NCBI RefSeq assembly: GCF_001866075.3 | Contig: NZ_CP063356.1 | Coordinates: 982,164 to 1,046,163 of the forward strand | Source: Anaerobacillus isosaccharinicus | GTDB taxonomy: Bacteria > Bacillota > Bacilli > Bacillales > Anaerobacillaceae | Length of the DNA stretch: 64,000 bases | Direction: 5' to 3' | Shown here: piece by piece, positions 45,173 to 52,501 of the stretch | Layout of the letters: each line of letters starts with the position of its first letter | How positions within the stretch are numbered: the first letter of the stretch is position 1 | Translations under genes and position numbers: made by a program | Notes under the pieces: generated by a model | Told to the model about the DNA's origin: nothing | What the model saw: the letters and a program-made list of their open reading frames with translations, nothing else | Databases searched by the model: none

Positions 45173-45228
45173 CCGTACGTATTACGTATACAACTAAATT
45201 TATAGTTTAGGTGATACGTACGGTATAC
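45173..45228. promoter_or_regulatory. Inverted and direct repeats upstream of the ParM-like operon
   Basis: CCGTACGTAT (45173-45182) and its exact complement ATACGTACGG (45214-45223) are 31 bp apart, each followed by a GTATAC element (45186-45191, 45223-45228). The place, directly in front of parM, is where ParR operator/centromere repeats are found. Confidence 0.6.
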
Positions 45229-45345
45229 TTTGAAACCTTTGCTAAAGGATATTAAGTACCGCTTGTCCAATATTACGGATTTTTTCAGAAAAAAAGTTTT
45301 ATATTTTCGTATTATTGGAAAGGCTTGTTGAAAAGGAGTGGTATC

Positions 45346-45570
45346 ATGTTTGGACTTGGAAAACCTAGAACAAAATTAGGTAAATGGATGGATCAAAGAG
45401 GAATAAAAGGTTCTTGGTTAAGTGAAAAAACAAATTTAAATAAATGTACAATAAGCGATTTAACATCAAAAGGAGAACATGCTCCTAATCAAAGTACTAT
45501 GAAAAAAATACTAAAGGCTTTACGCCAAATCGACCCTAATGTTAAAGTTGATGACTTCTGGGATATGTAA
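45346..45570 (+). CDS. Small XRE-type HTH regulator
   Basis: The start used is MFGLGKPRTKLGKW (45346), with AAAGGAG seven bases upstream. The 74 residues are a single helix-turn-helix (GSWLSEKTNLNKCTISDLTSKG) of a type common on Bacillus phages and plasmids. It is divergent from the ParM-like operon, with the inverted repeats between them, so it may regulate that operon. Confidence 0.8.
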   Translation: MFGLGKPRTKLGKWMDQRGIKGSWLSEKTNLNKCTISDLTSKGEHAPNQSTMKKILKALRQIDPNVKVDDFWDM

Positions 45571-45671
45571 TCAATTGTAAAATATTGATAGGTTTTGTCG
45601 AATATATGGATTTTATAGTCCCATTAGGATATTATCAATTCGATAATTGTAAATTATAGGGAGATGATTCC

Positions 45672-46097
45672 ATGAAGAAATTTGTATTTGTATTGTTAAT
45701 TAGTTTATTTTCTTTAGCAGCGTGTGGAGGAGAAACAACATCAAGTAAAAAGGATTTAAATATTGACGATGTGATTACTGCATTTCAAGAAGCGGGACTT
45801 GAAGCTGAAAGTCCTAGAGATATGACTAAAGATGACTTTGGAATAGCGCCAATGAAGTCGGACGAAGCAAAATATATTTTAATTCCATCAGTTTGTGATG
45901 ATTGTGGTGCTAGAATATTTAGTTATTCTAACCAAAATGATTTAGAAGAAATGAAAGCATTTTATGATGAGTTAGGAAAAGGTAGCGCTATGTTATTTTC
46001 TTGGACTATGGCTAAGGAAAATATATTAATTCAATTAAACGGTAATTTATCAGAGGAAAAATACAACGAATATAAAAAAGTTTTAGAAGAACTGTAA
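45672..46097 (+). CDS. Prophage lipoprotein
   Basis: A 141-residue lipoprotein: signal peptide MKKFVFVLLISLFSLAAC with lipobox LAAC, then a polar domain with a CDDCGAR pair. GGGAGATG precedes the ATG. Expressed from the plus strand, alone, with its own terminator: the layout of a lysogenic-conversion gene. It could change phage adsorption or another surface property; no family was recognised. Confidence 0.78.
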   Translation: MKKFVFVLLISLFSLAACGGETTSSKKDLNIDDVITAFQEAGLEAESPRDMTKDDFGIAPMKSDEAKYILIPSVCDDCGARIFSYSNQNDLEEMKAFYDELGKGSAMLFSWTMAKENILIQLNGNLSEEKYNEYKKVLEEL

Positions 46098-46105
46098 TCC
46101 AATTA

Positions 46106-46134
46106 CCCCTCCACACAAAGAGGGGCCTTTTTTT
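46106..46134 (+). terminator. Terminator of the lipoprotein gene
   Basis: CCCCTC CACACAAA GAGGGG followed by CCTTTTTTT. Confidence 0.88.
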
Positions 46135-46501
46135 ATGAACTTTTAACAAGCTTTTTTCTCTTTGTAATAGGTGCTTTCTTGACAATTGAATAGCATTTTT
46201 CTAAATGTTTTAATTCGTTATCAGTAAGCATGTGAGAATGAGCAATTTTATTTCTAATTGGAGTTAATTTTGATAGGGCAGTTAATTGTTTGTTATCAAA
46301 GTGGGGTAACACCTGGGGTAAAGTTTTGAAGTATTCGATCAAGTTTCGATAAAGTTGATTTTCTGCCAAATAACGTTTAACCAGATGACTATAACCGTAG
46401 GTATTTATCAGATTGGTTAATATGATTTTACGAAGTTTACTTTCAATTACAAAAAACATGGCATAAGCTTCTTTCATTTGTTCAATTGAGTGGTCATCCA
46501 T
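46133..46501 (-). CDS. HEPN-like protein
   Basis: A 122-residue, all-helical protein. Near the C-terminus RNKIAH (about residue 91-96) followed by a helix is the RX4H motif of HEPN ribonucleases, and the N-terminal ESKLRKIILTNL helix fits Abi/Swt1-type HEPN proteins. HEPN proteins in phages and islands often act in defence or abortive infection by cutting RNA. It stands alone, convergent with the lipoprotein gene. The fold assignment is from motif only. Confidence 0.5.
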   Translation of the reverse strand: MDDHSIEQMKEAYAMFFVIESKLRKIILTNLINTYGYSHLVKRYLAENQLYRNLIEYFKTLPQVLPHFDNKQLTALSKLTPIRNKIAHSHMLTDNELKHLEKCYSIVKKAPITKRKKLVKSS

Positions 46502-46601
46502 TTTTGTGGCTCCTTTCGAGGTTAAAAAATTTGAATGATTTATTTTTCTACGTCTATTTGGTAAAATCCTCCTAAGAAAATTAAAAATTTTAGGAGAATT
46601 T

Positions 46602-46802
46602 ATGAGATATAAATTTTTATATTATGAGATTGTTAGGGGAGAAAAGTTAATTACTGTTTTGGATTTTCAGGAAGCTAGGACAATTAGGTTTGATCTAGAA
46701 GCGTTGCAAAGTGATCAACTAGAGGAAGATTTGAAGGCGTATATGAGGACGATCTGGAAGTCACACGTGATGAATAGCCAGTTTGAGTATAAGAGTAAGT
46801 AA
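46602..46802 (+). CDS. Small prophage protein, unknown function
   Basis: 66 residues (MRYKFLYYEIVRGEKLITVL...) with TTAGGAG eight bases before the ATG, monocistronic, followed by a hairpin. No family recognised. Confidence 0.55.
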   Translation: MRYKFLYYEIVRGEKLITVLDFQEARTIRFDLEALQSDQLEEDLKAYMRTIWKSHVMNSQFEYKSK

Positions 46803-46855
46803 AAAAAGGCCACTTCTAAAACTGTAAGAATAAAACATATTATATAAATATAAAA

Positions 46856-46890
46856 TCCCCACCACAGGGTAATGGTGGGGTATGAAAAAA
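46856..46890. terminator. Hairpin between the small gene and the amidase gene
   Basis: CCCCACCA CAGGGTAA TGGTGGGG (46857-46880) with A/T-rich flanks; a likely terminator for convergent genes. Confidence 0.6.
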
Positions 46891-46974
46891 ACCTCAGACC
46901 TATCTTCACTTAGGTCTTATTCTCTTCAAAAATTATTTTATAACAATATTTGACAAATTTGTGTGAACATTTTG

Positions 46975-47859
46975 TTAAAATTTATTTTTAAAAATGTTTG
47001 CTACTACTGTTGCCAGCTGCGCTCTAGTGACTGGTTCATTAGGTTTAAATGTACCATCAGCAAATCCATTCATGATACCTGCTTCTTTTACTGTTTCAAT
47101 TGCTTCAGATGCCCAGTGATTTTTAGGTACATCTGGAAAAGGTCCTTTGTTACTCAATTTGATCAACTCCTCAATTTTACTTAAAGTTGTCGGTCCAGCA
47201 ATACCATCTACCACCAAGCCATGCCTTGATTGGAATGCTTTTGTTGCATCTTCAGTTTCTTGGCCAAAATCACCATCAGCTCCAAAGCGAGGTAATTTCT
47301 CTCCAACAGCCATAAGATCATTTTGATAGGAAACAATAGACGGTCCTTTACAAACAAAGCGAGAACAATCACGGCCAAATGCATTACTAAAGAATGTTGG
47401 CTCTATTGGGTTAACTTTACCTAATCGACTTCTAACAGTATTCATGTTTATGCCTGGGCACGCTGAAGGTGTTAATTCTCCATGGCCAACAACGTCTGAT
47501 GCTTTTAAGTTAAATCGCTTCATGGCGAGTTTACATCGTTCTTCCCATGCTTTTTCTTGCGCTGCAGTAAACACACCATTGCCAACTACACAGATGTGAT
47601 AAGATCTACTGTTATGCCCCGCAACTCCATTTGTAATCATATTAGGGTCATAGCAAAGTTGTACTGTACCATCAGTTAAAATTATTTCGTGATAGCCTCC
47701 CACGATCCACCCAAGTTTCATCCATCGACCATTCCAAAATATCCAAAAGTCACCACTCGTAGTTCCAGAATGATGACGAACAACTTTATTAATGTTTGTT
47801 TCAGGCCTAGTAGTTGATCGTTTAGGTGTTTGACTACGAATGTCCTGAATTTTTGTCAT
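46975..47859 (-). CDS. Endolysin: N-acetylmuramoyl-L-alanine amidase with PG-binding and SLH domains
   Basis: The lysis enzyme cuts the bond between muramic acid and the stem peptide. Start: ATG at 47857-47859 behind AAGGTGAG; an upstream GTG in the same frame has no site. Amidase_2 domain (about 20-150) with zinc ligands in VVRHHSG and GHGELTPSACPG; peptidoglycan-binding_1 domain (about 185-235, FGADGDFGQETEDATKAFQ); C-terminal SLH domain (about 240-290, FPDVPKNHWASEAI, GFADGTFKPNEPVTRAQ). An SLH domain on an endolysin is unusual and fits a host with S-layer-type cell wall polymers. Overlaps the holin gene. Confidence 0.92.
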   Translation of the reverse strand: MTKIQDIRSQTPKRSTTRPETNINKVVRHHSGTTSGDFWIFWNGRWMKLGWIVGGYHEIILTDGTVQLCYDPNMITNGVAGHNSRSYHICVVGNGVFTAAQEKAWEERCKLAMKRFNLKASDVVGHGELTPSACPGINMNTVRSRLGKVNPIEPTFFSNAFGRDCSRFVCKGPSIVSYQNDLMAVGEKLPRFGADGDFGQETEDATKAFQSRHGLVVDGIAGPTTLSKIEELIKLSNKGPFPDVPKNHWASEAIETVKEAGIMNGFADGTFKPNEPVTRAQLATVVANIFKNKF

Positions 47860-48277
47860 TGGTCTCACCTTTTTCGTCAGTTTTATTCACCATTTGTTCA
47901 AAACGCTGAGTAAGAAACGATGGAAATTTCACACCTAAACGATTCATATTTTCTGTAATTGATATTCCCTCAGTTCCAAGTAAAAAGAAGATCATTGCAT
48001 TCCTCATAAAGCTTGCATCCCCACCAGTGATTACATCAAGCTGATTCGCGACAATTACTAGTGAAAGCATAGCTCCCTTTTTAATCAAGCCTTGAAATGC
48101 ACGTTTTGAACTTGTTTTATTTTCTCCCCATCCTGCTGCAACACCAGTACTGAAGTCCACGATCATGAATAGTACAAGGGCAATAACCAAATTATCAATC
48201 CCTCCTAATAGAAAAGCAATGCTAGCAATAGAACCTCCAGTAATGGTTGTGTAGAAAGTATTTGTTTGATATTTCAA
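47834..48277 (-). CDS. Phage holin (phage_holin_4 / TcdE type)
   Basis: 147 residues with three to four membrane segments (about 12-45, 65-85, 88-110), including FMIVDFSTGVAAGWGENKTSSKRAFQGLIKK split around the family signature D-x-x-T-G and S-x-x-x-x-x-G-x-x-x-K. It opens the membrane for the endolysin, whose gene overlaps its 3' end by 26 bp. Confidence 0.92.
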   Translation of the reverse strand: MKYQTNTFYTTITGGSIASIAFLLGGIDNLVIALVLFMIVDFSTGVAAGWGENKTSSKRAFQGLIKKGAMLSLVIVANQLDVITGGDASFMRNAMIFFLLGTEGISITENMNRLGVKFPSFLTQRFEQMVNKTDEKGETNDKNSGHS

Positions 48278-48310
48278 CGATTTTCTCTCCTTTCAAAATA
48301 AAAAGAGACC

Positions 48311-48475
48311 TCAAGAGGCCTCTTCTAGTGAAATATTTCGCTTTAAAGCTACTACCTTAATTAATTCTAATTCTTCTCGCATTGCGACTGATAAAATACC
48401 CTTATTGATGTTATTGTTGATTTCCACGTAAAAAGCAATTAACAAATCATTCGGTAATTTTTCATACAATGACAT
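48311..48475 (-). CDS. 54-residue protein resembling sporulation inhibitor Sda
   Basis: MSLYEKLPNDLLIAFYVEIN, then NNINKGILSVAMREELELI, then KVVALKRNISLEEAS. GGGAGC stands before the ATG. Size, the LxxDLLIxxY start, and the two-helix hairpin pattern resemble Sda (46 residues, LSDELLIESY...), which blocks the sporulation kinases KinA/KinB. The similarity is short and judged by eye; it may be another small helical phage protein. It lies directly upstream of the holin gene. Confidence 0.5.
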   Translation of the reverse strand: MSLYEKLPNDLLIAFYVEINNNINKGILSVAMREELELIKVVALKRNISLEEAS

Positions 48476-48546
48476 AAGGTTGCTCCCTTTTTATGTAATA
48501 TAATTAGAATATACAGAAAATTACATAAAAGGTAAATATAATTGTC

Positions 48547-49542
48547 TTACATTACTAAATATTTTTTATGTTGCTCGCGTTTCTTTTCGTCGCTAAGCAC
48601 CGCGTAACCTTGCGTTGTGGAAGGATCGCTGTGACCCAATAAGTGTTGTACAGCAACGATATCTGCGCCGTTGTTAAGCGTGAGGGTTGCAAATGTATGA
48701 CGTAAAACATGAGGACTGACATTCTTTTTTATACCCGCATTTTGTGCGATTAATTTAATTTCTCGTTGTATTCCACGATTTGACAATCGGCGATAAGGCT
48801 TTCTTTCTGTGACAAATAGCGCTTGATCTTCATCTGTTCGACTAGCTAAGTAGCGTTTAAGATGATGGCAAGCCTTGAAAGATAAATATACTTCTCTTTC
48901 TTTGCTACCTTTGCCAAACACCTTGAAACTCATAGACTGAAAGTTAATGTCTGATATATTAAGCGCTGATACTTCCGATAGTCTGCAACCAGTAGCATAC
49001 ATGACTTCAACAAATGCACGTTGTCTAACCGATTTACACGCCTCTCTAAGCATTTCAAGTTCTTCGATAGATAATGCTTTCGGCATCCGCTTTTCTTGTT
49101 TAGGTGGCTTTAATTTAGCTGTAGGATCTCTTAATAAGATTTCCTCTGCAGTAAGCCATCCGAAAAAAGATTTTAAGACTGATAGCTTTTTAGATACTGA
49201 GCTCATCTTCAGATGTGGGAATTGTGACAGATAGACTCTAATGTCGGCTGAATTAATTTCTACAGTTGGCTTCTTGATGTTCTCAGCAAATTTGCTTAGG
49301 TCTAGCGTATAGCTATCTAAGCTGTTCTTAGAAAAACCTTCTAATCTTTTGGATGCTAAAAACAGTTTGATGTTTTCGAGTAAATCTGGGTGTACTTCGT
49401 CGCTTTCTGGTTTAGTAACATGATACTTAACCACAATTTGAGATAAACGACTTTTGACCTCGTGGACGTGGATCGGCACCAGCTCCGAAATGTATCCTGT
49501 GATTTCTGAAATAAGTAGTTCTCCAGCAGTTTTGTTGTTCAT
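48547..49542 (-). CDS. Tyrosine recombinase (XerC/XerD- or integrase-type)
   Basis: Start at ATG 49540-49542 (MNNKTAGELLI) behind AGAGGTGG. The 331 residues have an N-terminal SAM-like core-binding domain (about 60-145) and a catalytic domain with all residues: Arg in TGCRLSEVS, Lys in GKGSKERE, HVLRH, LGHSD and the nucleophile Tyr in TTQGYAVL. It could be the integrase or a resolvase for plasmid-like dimers. Its place between tail-fibre and lysis genes, far from the junction, is not that of a standard integrase. Confidence 0.9.
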   Translation of the reverse strand: MNNKTAGELLISEITGYISELVPIHVHEVKSRLSQIVVKYHVTKPESDEVHPDLLENIKLFLASKRLEGFSKNSLDSYTLDLSKFAENIKKPTVEINSADIRVYLSQFPHLKMSSVSKKLSVLKSFFGWLTAEEILLRDPTAKLKPPKQEKRMPKALSIEELEMLREACKSVRQRAFVEVMYATGCRLSEVSALNISDINFQSMSFKVFGKGSKEREVYLSFKACHHLKRYLASRTDEDQALFVTERKPYRRLSNRGIQREIKLIAQNAGIKKNVSPHVLRHTFATLTLNNGADIVAVQHLLGHSDPSTTQGYAVLSDEKKREQHKKYLVM

Positions 49543-49601
49543 TTTATAACCACCTCTATTAGAAATTACAAACATACGTTTGTGTATTATTATGATAACA
49601 T

Positions 49602-49647
49602 GTAACGTTAAACGTTACAAGTTAACTATTACTTTAAACGTAACGGA
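49602..49647. promoter_or_regulatory. Operator between the recombinase and XRE genes
   Basis: GTAACGT TAA ACGTTAC (49602-49618) is a perfect 7-bp inverted repeat; a related half-site AAACGTAACGG follows at 49636-49646. The divergent XRE protein is the obvious candidate to bind it. Confidence 0.65.
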
Positions 49648-49681
49648 TTAAATGCTAAACTTCTTATTGAGGTGGTTAAAC

Positions 49682-49903
49682 ATGAAAATTACAATTAAAT
49701 TAGCTGAAGTACTTAGAGAAAAAAATATATCTCAACGTGATCTTGCACGGAAAACTAATATTCGCCCTGCATCTATAAACGAAATGTGCAAGAACGAAAC
49801 TCAAAGAATCCCCCTAGATAACCTAGCTAAAATTTGTGATGTCCTTGATTGTGAAATTACGGATATACTGATACTTGATAAAGAGGTGCCCAAAAATGAC
49901 TAG
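49682..49903 (+). CDS. Short Cro/CI-type XRE regulator
   Basis: Start at MKITIKLAEVL (49682) with GAGGTGG six bases upstream. A 73-residue single helix-turn-helix (ISQRDLARKTNIRPASINEMC) of the HTH_26 type. It lacks the dimerisation/cleavage domain of CI-type repressors. Divergent from the tyrosine recombinase, followed by a coupled small gene. It may be the lysogeny repressor or control recombinase expression. Confidence 0.85.
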   Translation: MKITIKLAEVLREKNISQRDLARKTNIRPASINEMCKNETQRIPLDNLAKICDVLDCEITDILILDKEVPKND

Positions 49904-50114
49904 TATTAAAGATGTTGAAAAAGAATTAGCTAAATTGGTAGTTGTACACAAATTAGCAGAAGAATGGCTACAAAACGACATTATTAAAATGAAGATAGCA
50001 ATGAGTTATGATGATTGGAATTATGATCATGCTAATCAACCAGAAATGATAATTGAACTGGACGGTCATGTTGAATATTGTTTAATTCATCCAGAATTAG
50101 TAGGGGCGAAATAA
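49896..50114 (+). CDS. Small acidic prophage protein
   Basis: Start at MTSIKDVEKEL (49896), with GAGGTG seven bases upstream and overlapping the end of the XRE gene by 8 bp, so translationally coupled to it. 72 residues, helical N-terminus and acidic C-terminal part (MIIELDGHVEYCL). Unknown; perhaps a partner of the regulator. A terminator follows. Confidence 0.65.
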   Translation: MTSIKDVEKELAKLVVVHKLAEEWLQNDIIKMKIAMSYDDWNYDHANQPEMIIELDGHVEYCLIHPELVGAK

Positions 50115-50128
50115 CCCCTACTTTTTTT
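50100..50128 (+). terminator. Terminator of the XRE pair
   Basis: GTAGGGG CGAAATAA CCCCTAC TTTTTTT, overlapping the stop of the small acidic gene. Confidence 0.88.
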
Positions 50129-50269
50129 ATTTGTTTCTTAATTTTTTCTTACTAATTCCTACTGGTGAGTAGTGAACATAATTGTCCGTTTGCTCGTCAT
50201 ATCCATAAACACTGATAAATCAATATTTATAGAGGTTTATAAAGACTTACAATTAATAATGCGCATTAA

Positions 50270-50476
50270 TTAGTTGCGCGCAATGCTTGCGTTTGCCCAC
50301 ATCATAACTTCTTCTAATTTAGTCATAGCTAATGATTTCTCACGGCTATCTGGTAGTAATGTGTCTAACGTGTTTGCTAGATGTCTACACTCGTTACGAA
50401 CTCCTTCATGTTTAGACACAACCTCTTGATTTTTAGGTGGATGATACTTGAAGTTATTTTCGATTGCTTGTTTCAT
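50270..50476 (-). CDS. Acb2/Tad1-domain protein, probable anti-CBASS/anti-Thoeris sponge
   Basis: 68 residues: a short N-terminal part (YHPPKNQE), a helix with NECRHLANTLDTLLPD, then SREKSLAMTKLEEVMMWANASIARN. The last block (REKSLAxTKLEEaxMWANAxIAR) is the hallmark of the DUF7681 / Acb2-Tad1 hairpin family in phages. Proteins of this family bind cyclic nucleotides (cGAMP-like molecules, and for some members cyclic ADP-ribose variants), which starves CBASS or Thoeris effectors. AGGAGTG precedes the ATG. The call is from recalled family pattern; binding is inferred. Confidence 0.75.
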   Translation of the reverse strand: MKQAIENNFKYHPPKNQEVVSKHEGVRNECRHLANTLDTLLPDSREKSLAMTKLEEVMMWANASIARN

Positions 50477-50520
50477 AGTTTAATTCACTCCTATTTTCAT
50501 AAATTAAAAGAAGCACCCAA

Positions 50521-50691
50521 TCATGAGCGCTTCTTTAGTCGATATTCTTCTAGATGTTTTTCTTCTTCGATGAAGTTTTTCATTTGCAAGTTTACCCAAG
50601 TAGAAATTTTAATTCCCTTCTTGCCAGCGTACTTGCAAAACTCCTCATAAACTTCTGGATCAATTGTCATGTTCACTCGTTTTGTTGCCAA
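50521..50691 (-). CDS. Ribbon-helix-helix (Arc/CopG) protein
   Basis: A short DNA-binding protein: KRVNMTIDPEVYEEFCKYA (strand plus helix) and KGIKISTWVNLQMKNFIEEE. The TTG at 50691 has GGAGGTGG upstream; the ATG fifteen bases further lies on that site itself, so TTG is favoured. It probably regulates the small genes around it. It follows the late gene block and precedes the Acb2-like gene. Confidence 0.8.
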   Translation of the reverse strand: MATKRVNMTIDPEVYEEFCKYAGKKGIKISTWVNLQMKNFIEEEKHLEEYRLKKRS

Positions 50692-50793
50692 CCTCTCCAC
50701 CTCCATATGAGTATGGAAATATTGTCCAACAAATACTGTTATTTATCAATACACACTAATACACACTAATGAACATAATAATCCACATGCGCA

Positions 50794-50922
50794 TTAATTC
50801 TGTGGTGTAGCTAAAATCATTTGCTTTTCTTCTTGTGTTATTCTACCTAATGTTACCGCCTTGTCTAAATCTTGTTCCGTAATTCTTTTCATTACCCACA
50901 TATTTAATAAAAATCCGTACAT
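50794..50922 (-). CDS. XkdX family phage protein
   Basis: A 42-residue frame MYGFLLNMWVMKRITEQDL and DKAVTLGRITQEEKQMIL matching the small XkdX family (aromatic N-terminus, then V-x-x-G-x-I-T-x-E-E). It starts at the end of the XkdW-like gene, as in PBSX-type tail modules. Confidence 0.78.
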   Translation of the reverse strand: MYGFLLNMWVMKRITEQDLDKAVTLGRITQEEKQMILATPQN

Positions 50923-50923
50923 C

Positions 50924-51304
50924 CTACATTCCCCCTAAAATGATTTCTAATAAAGCATCTTCTGTAAATTGTTGACGTTGTTTTAATTCTTCTACTTCTT
51001 GACTTAGTGGTTTTATAAACTCTTGTGGTGATTCTGGATCATTTGGATCTGGATAACTAAACTCTAGTTCCATTGTTTGTAGGTTGACACGATAACCACT
51101 GCATTCTGCAAAGTCTCCTGAAAACGCTCCATAAGGTAAATAAATAACGTCTATCGTTTCTGGGTTTCTTTCTGATAACACTTTGTAGCTTTCAAAGTCT
51201 TGCTGTAACGTCGTTTCTACTACACTACCCATTTGTTCGCCGGTGTCTAAAATAATATTACCTGTTTCTTTATCGAAGTAAATCTTTCGTCCGATTTTTT
51301 TCAT
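50924..51304 (-). CDS. XkdW-like tail protein
   Basis: 126 residues starting KKIGRKIYFDKETGNII, then DTGEQMGSV; C-terminal part is a helical tail (FIKPLSQEVEELKQRQQFTED). Position between the receptor-binding protein and XkdX is that of XkdW in PBSX-like phages. Likely a tail accessory protein. Confidence 0.75.
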   Translation of the reverse strand: MKKIGRKIYFDKETGNIILDTGEQMGSVVETTLQQDFESYKVLSERNPETIDVIYLPYGAFSGDFAECSGYRVNLQTMELEFSYPDPNDPESPQEFIKPLSQEVEELKQRQQFTEDALLEIILGGM

Positions 51305-51325
51305 CGATTATCACTCCCCTCGTAA

Positions 51326-52501
51326 TTATTCGAATGCTACCCAAGTGAAATTATTCCCATTCACATCAAATGTATCTGTAAATGTAAAACCGTTATCAGA
51401 TACCACAAATGGTGTACTACTATTTAAGGAGAAATTTATCCTATAGTAAAAATTCTTTAAGATAGGACTTTGAGTAAAAATTCCTGTACCCAAAACAGTA
51501 CTTCCTGATGCTTGCCATTGATTGTTAAATAGTATCACTATTGTTGGTCGGAAACTTATATTATTTATAGTGAATGTATTACCAGAAATATTAGATGTAG
51601 ACCCTGTCGCCCACTTCTTTCCTGTTGCGATTTGTCCTATCTTACTAGCCAACTGACTAAACGTATCGCCACCTGACGCTGTAACACCTTTGTCAGTAAT
51701 AGCGGTAGCGATTTGAGTTTTCCCACTACTGACATTTGTAAAAAGCTCATTCAATGCGCCTTTTAATGTTTTGTCTGTTGTTAATAAATTCGCTGTTCCA
51801 AGTTGTTGCTGATAATCTGCCTGATGTACACTAAGAGCTTGGCCAACTGTTTGTATTGCTGTCGTATTATTATTCACTTCTTCTTCTACTGTAGAAATTC
51901 TAGATGCCAAATTAGCGGCTACATCCCCATCCAATATGTCCTGGATTGATTCAAACCACGTCCTAAAAGCATCGTCATATTGAGCAAAAAGACCGGTTGT
52001 GTCAATCTGATCAACAGTTCCATGTACAATCCCGCATAAGCTTTTATTTAGCCTTAAATCCGTTATGTTTGCTTGTGATACACTAATAGCTCCATTGTTG
52101 ATTAAAACATCTGCAATAGCCAGCTCGTAAGCGTCAGCGTCACGTTTTAATGCGGGTGCAACTGGAACGGTAGCAAATGCTCCTTTTTTAACGAGTGGCA
52201 CTATCTGTCTATCTAAAAAGTCTAGTCTCAACACAATGCGATCAATACGTTTTAAAACTCCATCAGCTACGTCCAACTGCAAATTATAGTCACTGTCATT
52301 AGCCATGTAATAACCTTTAATCCACGCTTTACCAGTTCTCACGCTTACGGTCATATCTCCGTTTGCTATCACCTGCAAACCTGTGGACGGATTCGGAAAA
52401 ACACCATTTGCTATAAAACTAGCAAAATATGATGCGAAAAAATCTGCCTTATATTTTCTGTCGCCATTTACAGACATAAACAATCCACTTGTAATTGCCA
52501 T
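51326..52501 (-). CDS. Phage tail fibre / baseplate receptor-binding protein
   Basis: 391 residues. N-terminal domain (about 1-165) resembles the baseplate-attaching part seen in Gram-positive siphophage fibres (SGLFMSVNGDRKYKADFFASYF split). A helical middle (about 190-240, VEEEVNNNTTAIQTVGQAL) likely trimerises; the C-terminal beta-rich part (about 270-391) is the probable receptor-binding head. It overlaps the tail endopeptidase gene by 1 bp. Confidence 0.82.
   Translation of the reverse strand: MAITSGLFMSVNGDRKYKADFFASYFASFIANGVFPNPSTGLQVIANGDMTVSVRTGKAWIKGYYMANDSDYNLQLDVADGVLKRIDRIVLRLDFLDRQIVPLVKKGAFATVPVAPALKRDADAYELAIADVLINNGAISVSQANITDLRLNKSLCGIVHGTVDQIDTTGLFAQYDDAFRTWFESIQDILDGDVAANLASRISTVEEEVNNNTTAIQTVGQALSVHQADYQQQLGTANLLTTDKTLKGALNELFTNVSSGKTQIATAITDKGVTASGGDTFSQLASKIGQIATGKKWATGSTSNISGNTFTINNISFRPTIVILFNNQWQASGSTVLGTGIFTQSPILKNFYYRINFSLNSSTPFVVSDNGFTFTDTFDVNGNNFTWVAFE

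Noticed and set aside
48547..49542. Calling this recombinase the integrase that made the comFA insertion
   Set aside because: Its position is far from the junction and the other prophage end is not seen; only a tyrosine recombinase can be supported.
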